Positions 1 to 9,370 of a stretch of DNA of 64,000 nucleotides are shown here, in pieces (position 1 is the first letter of the stretch; each line of letters begins with the position of its first letter). The notes beneath the pieces were generated by a model. The model was not told the origin of the DNA. It was given only the letters and a program-made list of their open reading frames with translations, and searched no databases. Position numbers and translations under genes: made by a program. The stretch comes from Ignavibacteriales bacterium (GTDB lineage: Bacteria; Bacteroidota; Ignavibacteria; Ignavibacteriales; SURF-24), in assembly GCA_026390815.1 (NCBI GenBank), contig JAPLFH010000047.1:22668-86667 (forward strand), written 5' to 3'.

Positions 1-2107
1 TTAGTTTGTTCTTTACAAATTCAGAATCATTCGGATAAATAATTTTAAACCATAATTTAGAATCGCGGATGAATTGTTCTTGTTTGTAGCCAGTTACCTT
101 TTCTATAGTTGATGTATAAAAAACACTTCGTAGTCTATCGCCAATTCTTTCCGCGGTCCATAAAAAGTCTTCTATATTTTCAGTAATACTTCTGTACTTT
201 TCCTCTGAATCCCTCAATGCTTCCTGGGCACGTTTCCTTTCAGTAACATCTCTGCAAACAGAAACAATATAAATATTGGATTCCGATTCATACGTAGTAA
301 CGGAGGTACCCACAAAAAAAACAGTACCATCTTTTCTTTTACCAATAAATTCAAAATTTGTTGGCGCTTCTTCTCTCGATTCTCTTAATCCAATATAAGA
401 TGCAATACGTGGTCGATCATCTTCGGCTACCAATTCTAAAGGGTTCATACCGCTTATTTGATCGGCACTTTCATACCCAAAAATTTTAGCAAAGGAATTA
501 TTCACTAAAATTATTTTTTTATTAACTTCAACAGAAATACCATCGCGGGAGGCTTCGTAAACGGAACGAATCATTAATAAATGTCTTTCAACTTCTTTCT
601 TTTCTGTAATGTCCGAAAAAATTCCGTTAAAATATTTTAGCTGGTTACTATAGTCAAAAACCGGTGAAAAATTTGCTAAGATGAAAAACTTCTTTCCGGA
701 TTTAGCTATGCACGGTAATTCTATCGGTTTAGCTTGTGGCTTTAGAAAATCATCAAGGTTGAAATATTTAAAAATATCAAATGATTCATCAAGCAGATCC
801 TTAAAGAATTTGAAGCGGAGTTCTGCCTCTTCATATTCAAACATTTTAATAAAGCTGGGATTTGCAAAAATAATTTTGCCATCTAAATCCATATTACAGA
901 TAAATTCATTTGCATTAAGAACAATATTACGAAATCTTTCCTCTGAAGTTCTAAGTTCCTTTTCGATTTCAATGCGTTCAGTTACATTAGAGCAAAGCAT
1001 AACAATCGATTTGAAATTTTCTTCTACCATTAACATTACTTTAACAGCAATGTGTTCATCCTTGCCTTGCTTATTTTTAGTCTTTAATTCACTTTGCCAA
1101 GGAACGCCCGTTTCAATTTCTACCACAATGCCATCAAAATACTTTTTATTGAATGCTTTAATTACCTTTCCAATAAATTTTCCATAAACCTCGCTGCGCG
1201 AGTGGTCGAATAATAATTCGGCTGATTTGTTCCAGAAATTAATGTTGCCATTTAAATCAAGACCAATTAGTGCATCAGAAACTGATGATGTAATTATTTG
1301 GTATCGCTTTAACTCTTCAAGTTCTCCTTCGTGTTTTTTCCTTTCTAAAATTTCTAAAGAAATGTCCTTTATCATTATAAAAAGAAGCTGAGTACTTTTT
1401 CTTGCAGGTTTATATGGTAGGATTTTTAATTGTAAAGTTAGAGTGTTTCCATTTTGGTCCAGTGGCAGGTTTTCTACAACAGGCCGATTTTCTGTTGAAT
1501 ATTTGTCAATAGCCTGCTTAACATTTTGAATAGAAGCAGCCTGGAAAAGATCAGTTATATTATTGTTTATTATTTCCTTGTCGGCAAATAACTTTTTCCC
1601 CAACTCGTTTGATGAAATATATTTGATATTAAAGTTAGCATCGGTTATAAAAAAGAAATCGCAATACTCCTTAAGTGTTTTTTCAAAAGCATCATTCTTA
1701 AACAGGTTATCCTGGCGGGCATCTGCAGTAACACGTAAATCTTCAATTACAAGAATTCCACCGCTGAAAATTTCATTTTCATTAAGCGTCGCGCCCTTTA
1801 CGATTATTGAAATTTCTCCACCGCCGATTGTTTTTACACTTTTAATTTCCTTTTCAAAAAATATTCCTTCAGCAAGTCCTAATAATTCATCTTTTATCTT
1901 TAAGGAATTGATGGATTTAGTTTCCAGCAAGTTTTTGCCAAGTAGTGAACCGGATTCCTTTTTATCAAGTATACCAAAGCTGTAAAGATTTTCATTGATA
2001 TGTTTGATTTCCCAATTTGAATTGAAATATAAAATCCCAATTGGAGCTTTTTCTATAATTTGAGCAAATTCTTCTACCAGATTATTCTGGTTGGTTTCTT
2101 TTTGCAT
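1..2107 (-). CDS. Multi-PAS sensor protein (probable histidine kinase), C-terminus beyond window
   Basis: The minus-strand frame is open for 702 codons from an ATG at 2107 to the window edge, so the 3' part is missing. The visible protein is soluble-looking and is built of about six consecutive PAS-like units, starting near residues 10, 135, 266, 390, 507 and 629. Several have the usual linker ending (SEERFRNI, DVTERKRAQEAL, DSEEKYRSI). No transmembrane segment, kinase or output domain is visible yet. In this lineage such PAS chains normally end in HisKA/HATPase_c domains, so a sensor kinase is inferred, but a diguanylate cyclase or other output cannot be excluded. Plus-strand open frames across it are antisense shadows. 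It is followed upstream by a 488-bp gap and a divergent M28 peptidase. Confidence 0.85.
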   Translation of the reverse strand, partial: MQKETNQNNLVEEFAQIIEKAPIGILYFNSNWEIKHINENLYSFGILDKKESGSLLGKNLLETKSINSLKIKDELLGLAEGIFFEKEIKSVKTIGGGEISIIVKGATLNENEIFSGGILVIEDLRVTADARQDNLFKNDAFEKTLKEYCDFFFITDANFNIKYISSNELGKKLFADKEIINNNITDLFQAASIQNVKQAIDKYSTENRPVVENLPLDQNGNTLTLQLKILPYKPARKSTQLLFIMIKDISLEILERKKHEGELEELKRYQIITSSVSDALIGLDLNGNINFWNKSAELLFDHSRSEVYGKFIGKVIKAFNKKYFDGIVVEIETGVPWQSELKTKNKQGKDEHIAVKVMLMVEENFKSIVMLCSNVTERIEIEKELRTSEERFRNIVLNANEFICNMDLDGKIIFANPSFIKMFEYEEAELRFKFFKDLLDESFDIFKYFNLDDFLKPQAKPIELPCIAKSGKKFFILANFSPVFDYSNQLKYFNGIFSDITEKKEVERHLLMIRSVYEASRDGISVEVNKKIILVNNSFAKIFGYESADQISGMNPLELVAEDDRPRIASYIGLRESREEAPTNFEFIGKRKDGTVFFVGTSVTTYESESNIYIVSVCRDVTERKRAQEALRDSEEKYRSITENIEDFLWTAERIGDRLRSVFYTSTIEKVTGYKQEQFIRDSKLWFKIIYPNDSEFVKNKL

Positions 2108-2595
2108 AGATTTTAAAATGTTTTATAAACTCAAAAATTCTTTCAGGTTGAATATAAGAAATTTATTTAAGAGGAATTAGTAAAAAAGAATTTGCAAAGA
2201 GAAGAAATTTGAAAGAAAAATTATCGCGATGCTTACATTTTGGTTTAAAGAAATGCGCTCCTATGTTGTTTGGGGTGCTTAGATTTAGATGGTTTATAAT
2301 TTCTACTTTGGCTCAACTGTAAATAACACTTTTTGAAGTATTGATGAAATTCTATACTAATTCAGTAAAAATGATAAATGAAATAAATGCAACCTTTGTT
2401 AGTGACATTCATTTATGAGTAATTTCCCACCAAAGACAAAGCTGAAATTTTCTAGAAATAAAAAACATTGTTTATTAAATAATTGTGAGTAAAACATTTT
2501 ATCACACGATAAATAAGATTAAAGTTAAAACTGATTTAATTGTGTTTATAAAACGATTGTTATAAATTGCTTTTGAAAATAAACGCAGGGATGAA
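2108..2595. other. 488-bp AT-rich divergent intergenic region
   Basis: This gap separates the minus-strand multi-PAS gene from the plus-strand M28 peptidase, so it must hold two divergent promoters. I see no convincing coding frame, RNA gene or strong hairpin in it. No clear TAnnTTTG element with a correctly spaced -33 TTTG was found. Confidence 0.5.
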
Positions 2596-4881
2596 ATGAA
2601 AGCTATTACCATAAAAGTATTTTGTCTTCATTTGCTTTTAGCAGGATTTATTGCTTCACAAACAAATCCGATATTTAGTAAATCTTCCAATTCACTATCT
2701 ACAGATTCACTTATTACAAGTATAGTTTCTGAGATAAACAGTGATTCAATCAGAAGCTATATTCAGTCATTGCAGGATTTTAAAACACGTATGGTCATAG
2801 CTCCAAATAAAGACTCAGTGGTTAATTGGTTAGTAAACAAATTTAAAAGCTTTGGGCTTACTGACGTTGAAATTGATACGTGTACAGGTTTGGTTTTAGG
2901 AACATATAATATTCCGGCCTTGCAAAAGAATATCGTTGCTACTTTAAAGGGAACCGTTGATTCAAATGAGGTATTTGTTATTGGCGGGCATTATGATTCA
3001 ATGAACAACAAGGGTGCAGATCCAATGATAAGCGCTCCCGGCGCCGATGATAACGCAAGCGGTGTTTCATCTGTCCTTGAGTGTGCGCGGGTAATAATGG
3101 AAAAAGGGTATAAACCCAATGCAACAATTAAATTTATTGCATATGATGGTGAAGAATTGTGTCACCCTTCTGGCAGCAAATGCTTTGCAGATAAAATTCT
3201 TGGACAAGGGAAGAAAGTTATTTTAGCAATAAATAGTGATATGATTGCTAACTCAACTTTACCTTTAAAAAATAGTGCTGTACAGATTTTTTACAATCCC
3301 AGTGACTTTTTATTTTATAAAAATCTTTCAGAATTTACTGTACAAGGAGTATCAGTTCTTAATGTAATAAGTAAAACTGATATAGTGAGTGCTGATAACG
3401 GAGAGTTTTTTAGTAACAAAATACCGACAATTGATTTTATGGAAGATCAATTCAACGGAACATTATATCATTCCTCCAATGATCTTGTTGAAAATTATAA
3501 TATGGAATATTGTACGGAAATAATTAAAATTATTTGTGCTACATTAATATCGGCAATAGAGTCAAATTTGCTTCCCAAGCCTATATATATTTTAATCGCT
3601 AGACCAAAATTGTACAAAATAGAATTACAGTGGAGACCTTATAGTGAAACCAGAGTTAATGGATTTAACATTTACAGAGGATTAGCTCTACAAGGGGAAA
3701 AAATAAAATTAAACACAGAAGTAATTAAAGATACATCATATTTAGATGATACTGCACAAAATGGAATCTATTATTTTTATGAAGTTAAAGCGGTTGATAG
3801 TATGGGCAGAGAAAGTAATTTTAATAAAATAGTAAAAGCAAGAGCAATTTCTTTAGACCAAGGAATCCTAGTAGTTGATGAAACCAAAGATGGTACAGGT
3901 GCATTAACTAATCCATCAGATGCACAAGTTGATACTTTTTATAGTCAATTGCTCTATAATTTTAACAAAAAGGATTTTGATATTGTTAAAGATGGATATG
4001 TTACTTTATCAGATCTCGGGGCGTTCTCTTCGATTCTATGGCATGGCAATGATGATGTAAATTTGCTTGCATTTAAAAATAGTGAGGATATTAAAAAATA
4101 TTTAGAAGCTGGTGGGAAATTATTGTTTGATAGTTTTCTCCCTTCAAAAGCCTTGGTAAGCAATATTTTTTATGAAGCAGACTACAATGTGGGAGATTTC
4201 ATGTACGATGTCTTCAAGATAAAGCATATGGAAAGAAAGCCAAATACACTCTTTTTTAGTGCAAAGCCAATTGATCTGAGTTATAATTTGTTAGAAGTTG
4301 ATACAACCAAAACGGCAGCTAATTTAAAATATCATTTATTAAATATTGAGAGTATTTCGGCTGCTCCTGGTGGCAAAGAAATATATAATTATGATACTAA
4401 ATATGATTCAGCATCATCAAAGGGCAGTATGAAAGGATTGCCGGTAGGAGTAGAATATCTTGGCAGCGATTACAAAGTAATAACACTTAGCTTTCCTCTT
4501 TATTATATGAACCAGGAACAAGCAAAAGAACTTGTGCAAAACATAATGTTAAATAAGTTTAATGAAGCGACCGGAGTAGAACGTAAAGAAGAAAAAGTTG
4601 TCCCTGCGGAATATTTTTTATATCAGAATTATCCCAATCCATTCAATCCTTCGACAACAATACATTATCAAATTCCAGCGGCAGGATTTGTAGTACTTAA
4701 AGTTTATGATGTTCTGGGAAGAGAAGTAGCAACATTAGTAAATGAAGAAAAGCCAGCAGGTCGTTATCGAGTAGAATTTAATGCAAGTTCTCGCTCAGCG
4801 GGATTTTCAAGTGGTATTTATTTCTACCAGCTTAGGACAGGTAATTTTGTTTCAACTAAGAAAATGTTAGTGATAAAATAA
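2596..4881 (+). CDS. Secreted M28-family zinc metallopeptidase with T9SS sorting domain
   Basis: The 761-residue protein starts with a signal peptide (about residues 1-22, ending near IASQT). An M28 aminopeptidase-like catalytic domain follows. The expected zinc ligands and base are visible: GGHYDS near residue 130, GADDNASG near 149, the DGEEL glutamate pair near 186, NSDM near 214, and the last histidine in LYHSSND near 290. Residues about 330-420 look like a fibronectin type III module. The segment around 425-660 resembles the glutamine-amidotransferase-like/CARF-type folds sometimes attached to secreted peptidases, but this is only a guess. Residues about 672-761 form a T9SS type A sorting domain (QNYPNPFNPST, then VYDVLGREV and GIYFYQL). 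Export through Sec and then T9SS is therefore expected. Substrate unknown. Confidence 0.88.
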   Translation: MKAITIKVFCLHLLLAGFIASQTNPIFSKSSNSLSTDSLITSIVSEINSDSIRSYIQSLQDFKTRMVIAPNKDSVVNWLVNKFKSFGLTDVEIDTCTGLVLGTYNIPALQKNIVATLKGTVDSNEVFVIGGHYDSMNNKGADPMISAPGADDNASGVSSVLECARVIMEKGYKPNATIKFIAYDGEELCHPSGSKCFADKILGQGKKVILAINSDMIANSTLPLKNSAVQIFYNPSDFLFYKNLSEFTVQGVSVLNVISKTDIVSADNGEFFSNKIPTIDFMEDQFNGTLYHSSNDLVENYNMEYCTEIIKIICATLISAIESNLLPKPIYILIARPKLYKIELQWRPYSETRVNGFNIYRGLALQGEKIKLNTEVIKDTSYLDDTAQNGIYYFYEVKAVDSMGRESNFNKIVKARAISLDQGILVVDETKDGTGALTNPSDAQVDTFYSQLLYNFNKKDFDIVKDGYVTLSDLGAFSSILWHGNDDVNLLAFKNSEDIKKYLEAGGKLLFDSFLPSKALVSNIFYEADYNVGDFMYDVFKIKHMERKPNTLFFSAKPIDLSYNLLEVDTTKTAANLKYHLLNIESISAAPGGKEIYNYDTKYDSASSKGSMKGLPVGVEYLGSDYKVITLSFPLYYMNQEQAKELVQNIMLNKFNEATGVERKEEKVVPAEYFLYQNYPNPFNPSTTIHYQIPAAGFVVLKVYDVLGREVATLVNEEKPAGRYRVEFNASSRSAGFSSGIYFYQLRTGNFVSTKKMLVIK

Positions 4882-4922
4882 TTTTAATCAACGGTCTTTT
4901 ACTTTCAACTTTATTAGAATAA

Positions 4923-4988
4923 CTTAAAGGAGAACCAACAAAAACAGATCTTTGTGTTAAATATGGAATCTCACAAGCTTGGTATTTA
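4923..4988 (+). pseudogene. Transposase OrfA-like helix-turn-helix remnant (about 22 codons)
   Basis: Read from 4923, the plus strand gives LKGEPTKTDLCVKYGISQAW followed by YL. This resembles the helix-turn-helix of IS3-type OrfA proteins (the general form LKGE-x6-LC-x2-YGIS). No start codon, no upstream continuation in frame and no downstream DDE domain is present, so it would be a decayed fragment. It lies just before the first PEGA-propeller lipoprotein. The short length makes the call tentative. Confidence 0.4.
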
Positions 4989-5020
4989 ATAACAACTGGC
5001 AGTTGTTTTTAGTTTTAAAC

Positions 5021-6481
5021 ATGAAGTATTTAAAGATACATTTACTAATAATTTCATTATTGTTTTTCTTTTCCTGCAACAAAGAAATAACAGTTGATCC
5101 ACCAGAAGAACCGGTTCATACTGGAATAATTTTTATCGCATCGAATCCAACGCACGCGAAAATATTTTTAGAGAATAGAAATACCGGAAAGTTTACTCCC
5201 GATAGTATCCGCTGGCTTAAAGAAGGGATATATAAAATATTTTTAAGGTTAGAAGGATGGAAAGACAGCGCATTCATTGTTAATGTAAAAGAGCAACAAA
5301 GACAAAACTTTAATATTGATTTTTCATATAATCCAGCAATGTTTGGTGCAATTGAGTGCAAAACTCATCCTGTTGGAGGACAAATTTTTTTGGATGGCAA
5401 GGATTTGCGAAAAACCACGCCTTATACAATCTATAATTTACTGCCCGGCTATTACAATCTTGGTTTCCATAAAGATAGATATTGGTTTGATACTCTAACT
5501 GTAAAAGTGGAAAGCCAAAAAATAACTTCAATTTACCGTGTATTAGCTGATACTGCTGTGTGGGTCGCTTATAATAAATCTAATAGCTCAATTCCTTCTA
5601 ATTTTATTCTTAATGCTGCCATAGACAATGAAAATATAATATGGATAGGAACTGATGACAATGGATTTGCTTCATTTAATGGAAAGGAATGGACAAATTA
5701 CAATAAATCAAATTCGCCCTTGCCTGATAATAGAATAAATGCTTTGTATTTAGATAAAAACAATAACAAATGGATTGGAACTACAAATTATGGCTTAGTA
5801 AAATTTGATGGTATTAACTGGACCATTTACAATTCCGCTAATTCTGGTTTACCCGGGGATATGATAACAGCAATTACTTCTGATGAGAATAATAATCTAT
5901 GGATAGGTACCTATAATAAAGGTGTGGCTGTTCTTAGAGGAAACGATTGGGAAGTTTTTAATACAACTAATTCCGGTTTGCCAAGTAATTTTATTTCAGC
6001 AATAATATTCGATAGAGATGGAACCTTATGGATTGGAACCGATAGAAGTGGCATAGTAAAATATGATGGTAACAATTGGACAGTTTATAATTCAGCAAAT
6101 GCAGATTTACCTCCATCAAATATTTGTTCGTCATTAGCAATCGATAATAATGGTATTCTATATGCCGGATTTCTTTATGATTTAGGAAGCCAAATTCCAG
6201 GTGGATTATCTAAATACGAAGCGGGCAGTTGGACATTAATTCAATCAAATTATATTGATATTTCTACATTAACCATTGATAAGTATAATTATATTTGGGC
6301 TGGTTCAGCGATAAACGGATTTGGACTTATCAATGGAAGATTTGTGTTCAGGGATGTTTTTAATAAACACAATTCACCAATTACCTCAAACATGGTAAAC
6401 ACAATTGCAGTGGATAAAGAAATGTACAAATGGATAGGAACCGGCGGCAATGGATTGATCAAGTATAAAAATTATAGATAA
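5021..6481 (+). CDS. PEGA-domain lipoprotein with seven-repeat propeller (paralogue 1)
   Basis: The start at 5021 is chosen because it gives a clean lipoprotein signal (basic MKYLK, hydrophobic core, lipobox LFFFSC); an in-frame ATG at 4979 only adds 14 residues. Of 486 residues, roughly 20-180 form two PEGA modules (the second opens AIECKTHPVGGQIFLDGK). The rest, from about VWVAYNKSN to the C-terminus, holds seven repeats of about 43 residues with the pattern WxxYNxxNSxLPxNxI-x-IxxDxxNxxWIGTxxxGxxxFDG, typical of two-component-regulator propeller (Reg_prop) units, so a single seven-bladed beta-propeller is likely. No kinase domain is attached. The lipid anchor implies an outer-membrane or periplasmic location; the ligand is unknown. 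Paralogues lie at 7846 and 12907. Confidence 0.85.
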   Translation: MKYLKIHLLIISLLFFFSCNKEITVDPPEEPVHTGIIFIASNPTHAKIFLENRNTGKFTPDSIRWLKEGIYKIFLRLEGWKDSAFIVNVKEQQRQNFNIDFSYNPAMFGAIECKTHPVGGQIFLDGKDLRKTTPYTIYNLLPGYYNLGFHKDRYWFDTLTVKVESQKITSIYRVLADTAVWVAYNKSNSSIPSNFILNAAIDNENIIWIGTDDNGFASFNGKEWTNYNKSNSPLPDNRINALYLDKNNNKWIGTTNYGLVKFDGINWTIYNSANSGLPGDMITAITSDENNNLWIGTYNKGVAVLRGNDWEVFNTTNSGLPSNFISAIIFDRDGTLWIGTDRSGIVKYDGNNWTVYNSANADLPPSNICSSLAIDNNGILYAGFLYDLGSQIPGGLSKYEAGSWTLIQSNYIDISTLTIDKYNYIWAGSAINGFGLINGRFVFRDVFNKHNSPITSNMVNTIAVDKEMYKWIGTGGNGLIKYKNYR

Positions 6482-6595
6482 TTTTTCGGTTGACAATCAC
6501 CCAAAATTGAGATATATGACTTAGTTTTATAATCACAATGCAGCTTATATAATCGTAATATTTATCTAAATAAAAATTAGAACTCATTTTTTTAG

Positions 6596-7603
6596 TTAAT
6601 TTTTATAACCAAATGATTCAACATATTTCTTATCAAAAAAGAAATACTCACTAGAAATCAGAGAGGTACCCAAAATTCCTATTCCACCAGATACGTTTGT
6701 GTAAGTTGATTCATCTAACCTGATTGAGTAATCATCCAAATAACCGTTGAGGCTGGAGTAATAATTGGAAAGATTGTAATCAAATTCAAGCAATTCAAAC
6801 TTAACAATATCAATTAAATAATCAGATTTATCCGGATCGCCCGCAGAAATTTGTACCATTAAAGAATCAATTGCAGAATAATCGTAGCTAACTGAAGATT
6901 CGCGACTATAAGATGGATAAACAGGGAGATTTCCATTAGCCTTCTTTATATAACGCATCGGAATTTCTATTATAAAAGAATTTTTCGGTGGTGGTATAGA
7001 ATTTTTTGTATAGTACATAATTAATTTAGGAAAGTATAGGTTTCCTTCTTGTGCATTCCATGAAATAATCCAACTTTTTCCCCATCGCCATTGATCAATC
7101 AAAGTAGTAATTCCGTGATAGAAGGGATATGAATATTCAAAACCTTTTGATGAAGGAATTCTGGTTTTTGCTTCAAGGATTTTTCCATCTGGAAGTGTTA
7201 TAGACAAAGAAAGAGCAGCGCCGTATGTTAAAGTTAATCCTGCTGCATCTGCTAATTTATAGTAAATCTCCGGCATATAAGGTTTAAATTCTCTGGAATC
7301 CAGCGTGTCTTCCAAAAAGCTGTATCCATTGCCAATTCCATTTATCTTCAAGCGAATTTGTGCTCCGGATATGGATGGTGCAGTTTTGTTATCTTTTGGT
7401 GGCGTGTAAGTCGGGTTATCATAAGTTTTTGTTAGCATTACAATAGGATACAACGGGTAGTATAAATATTGATCAACGGCTATAATACAGTAAAGAATAT
7501 TTCTTTCTTTAAAATCTTCTTTAGGACTAAAATTTTCCTCGCAGGAAATGTTTAAAAATGATAAAGTTATTGCAATTATAAATAAGGGAAGATTTTTTTT
7601 CAT
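6596..7603 (-). CDS. DUF4249-like lipoprotein (copy 1)
   Basis: The 335-residue product has a lipoprotein signal (MKKNLPLFII... ending in LNISC) followed by EENFSPKEDFKERNILYCII, which matches the start of the second copy at 11593 (SCEENVNPKAPFRDRYILNFIV). The C-termini also agree (SSLNGYLDDYSIRLDES, then NVSGGIGI). The general layout resembles DUF4249 proteins, which in Bacteroidota usually sit beside a TonB-dependent receptor and are thought to act as surface partners. Here the gene is inverted between two PEGA-propeller genes and has no receptor of its own next to it. The family assignment is by resemblance; function unknown. Confidence 0.75.
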   Translation of the reverse strand: MKKNLPLFIIAITLSFLNISCEENFSPKEDFKERNILYCIIAVDQYLYYPLYPIVMLTKTYDNPTYTPPKDNKTAPSISGAQIRLKINGIGNGYSFLEDTLDSREFKPYMPEIYYKLADAAGLTLTYGAALSLSITLPDGKILEAKTRIPSSKGFEYSYPFYHGITTLIDQWRWGKSWIISWNAQEGNLYFPKLIMYYTKNSIPPPKNSFIIEIPMRYIKKANGNLPVYPSYSRESSVSYDYSAIDSLMVQISAGDPDKSDYLIDIVKFELLEFDYNLSNYYSSLNGYLDDYSIRLDESTYTNVSGGIGILGTSLISSEYFFFDKKYVESFGYKN

Positions 7604-7845
7604 AACCCATCTCTTTGTTTTAAAAATAGCAAAAAAGGAATTAGTAATAAAGAAATTATTGCGAAATCAAAAACTAAGCTGACAGACCAATAAAACGATA
7701 AATTGCATATAATGGAATATTCAAACCGGATGCAAACCTCAATCATAATTAAATTATATTGCTATACGTAAAAAATAGGTTGACTAAGATTTATCCATGT
7801 ATTAATATGTTTATGGGATTTATAAAAAAACTACAATATGAACCA

Positions 7846-9297
7846 ATGAAGAGCTTCAATATAAAATTAAAGTACATAACAATTTTTGTAGTTGCTCTTA
7901 TCCTCTCCTGCAACAAAGAAGTTTCAGTTAGTCCTCCTGAAGAACCTATACATACAGGTTTCGTTTATATTGAATCGAATCCTAATTATGCAAAAATTTA
8001 TTTGAATGGACGAAATACTGGCAAAGTTACACCTGATAGTTTGCGATGGTTGGAAGCTGGAAAGCAAACAGTAACTCTTAGACTTACAGGATGGAAAGAT
8101 TCAACACTTCAATTGAATATTATTGAAAGTGAAAGATTAAACTTTTTTTTTGATTTTACTAAAAACTTAGCAATGTGTGGTTATATTGATTGTAAAACTC
8201 ATCCAACTGATGCAGATATATTTCTTAATGACTCAGCTTTAGGGAAGAAAACACCATATCAAATAAGTAATTTATTCCCTGGTGAATATAAGGTTAAATT
8301 TAAAAAGGATCGTTACCTGGATGATAGTATTGATGTTACCGTTCAAAGCCAAGCTATAACATCAATTTACAAAGTATTAGTAGATACAACTGTTTGGGTA
8401 AATTTTAAGACATCCAATTCAGGATTGCCTTCCAGTTATATCCTAAGCATAGCTGTAGATAAGAATAATTTAAAATGGATTGGAACAGACGGTGGAGGGC
8501 TTGCAGTGTTCGATGAAAAAGACTGGATAATTTACGCTACTGATAATTCACCATTGCCTGATAACAGAATAAATGTTTTATATATTGACGATGAAGACAA
8601 TATATGGATAGGAACGACAAGTGCTGGTCTTGTAAAATTTTATAATAATAGCTGGACAATCTATGACAAAAACAATTCGGGCTTACCAGCGGACATGATA
8701 ACAGCGCTAACCAAAGATAAAAATGGTAACCTTTGGATTGGTACTTACAATAAAGGAGTTGCAGTTTTTAACAGTAACAGTTGGAAGGCATATGACATAG
8801 ATAATTCTGATTTGCCATCAAATTATATATCATCTATTGCTATTATCGATACTAATATTTGGATAGGGACAAGAGAGGGCTTGGTCAATTTCAAACCGGA
8901 AGGAAAATCTGTTTTTTATAATTCAACTAATTCTTCAATTCCAAATAGAATATCTGCACTTGCAGTCGGAGTTTTAGGTGAACTTTATATAGGTACAATT
9001 TATATGGGGTCAAATGGTATTGCTATTTTGATAAATAATGAGTTTAAACTTTTGGATAATATTTTTAACAGCGATATTACAACTATCTCAGTGGATAAAT
9101 TTAATCATGTTTGGATGGGTTCAAGTTTAAACGGTTTTGGTTTATTGTTTAATAACATTGGTTTTAAAGGCATTTTTAATAAGTATAATTCACCAATTAA
9201 TGCTGATGGAGTTAATGCAATCGCCATAGATAAAAATATGTACAAATGGATTGGAACATATGGTGGTGGTTTGGTAAAGTTTAAGAACTTCAGATGA
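7846..9297 (+). CDS. PEGA-domain lipoprotein with propeller repeats (paralogue 2)
   Basis: The frame opens at a TTG at 7759, but the ATG at 7846 (MKSFNIKLKYITIF) gives a proper lipoprotein signal ending ALILSC. The mature protein begins NKEVSVSPPEEPIHTG, nearly the same as paralogues 1 and 3. Two PEGA modules follow (near residues 20-180), then propeller repeats carrying WIGT and SGLPxxMI motifs and the shared closing sequence KWIGTYGGGLVKFKNFR. The fifth blade is less regular than the others (ALAVGVLGELYIGTIY). Total about 483 residues. It sits 73 bp upstream of the TonB-dependent receptor on the same strand but appears to have its own transcription boundary. Likely a surface or periplasmic scaffold or sensor; ligand unknown. 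Confidence 0.85.
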   Translation: MKSFNIKLKYITIFVVALILSCNKEVSVSPPEEPIHTGFVYIESNPNYAKIYLNGRNTGKVTPDSLRWLEAGKQTVTLRLTGWKDSTLQLNIIESERLNFFFDFTKNLAMCGYIDCKTHPTDADIFLNDSALGKKTPYQISNLFPGEYKVKFKKDRYLDDSIDVTVQSQAITSIYKVLVDTTVWVNFKTSNSGLPSSYILSIAVDKNNLKWIGTDGGGLAVFDEKDWIIYATDNSPLPDNRINVLYIDDEDNIWIGTTSAGLVKFYNNSWTIYDKNNSGLPADMITALTKDKNGNLWIGTYNKGVAVFNSNSWKAYDIDNSDLPSNYISSIAIIDTNIWIGTREGLVNFKPEGKSVFYNSTNSSIPNRISALAVGVLGELYIGTIYMGSNGIAILINNEFKLLDNIFNSDITTISVDKFNHVWMGSSLNGFGLLFNNIGFKGIFNKYNSPINADGVNAIAIDKNMYKWIGTYGGGLVKFKNFR

Positions 9298-9338
9298 AAA
9301 TAAATCCGAATAAATTTTTCTGTTTACCCTCTTTTAAC

Positions 9339-9346
9339 TAACTTTG
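9339..9346 (+). promoter_or_regulatory. Bacteroidota-type -7 promoter element (TAACTTTG)
   Basis: The octamer matches the TAnnTTTG -7 consensus used by the primary sigma factor in Bacteroidota and lies 25 bp before the TonB-receptor ATG, suggesting a short leader. No perfect -33 TTTG partner is seen at the expected distance, so this is a candidate only. Confidence 0.4.
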
Positions 9347-9370
9347 CGTTAAATTTTTATATTAATTGAT

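Noticed and set aside
681..1985. Plus-strand ORFs of 168 and 140 codons opposite the multi-PAS gene
   Set aside because: The minus frame is continuous and shows PAS motifs throughout; the plus frames are shadows without domain features.
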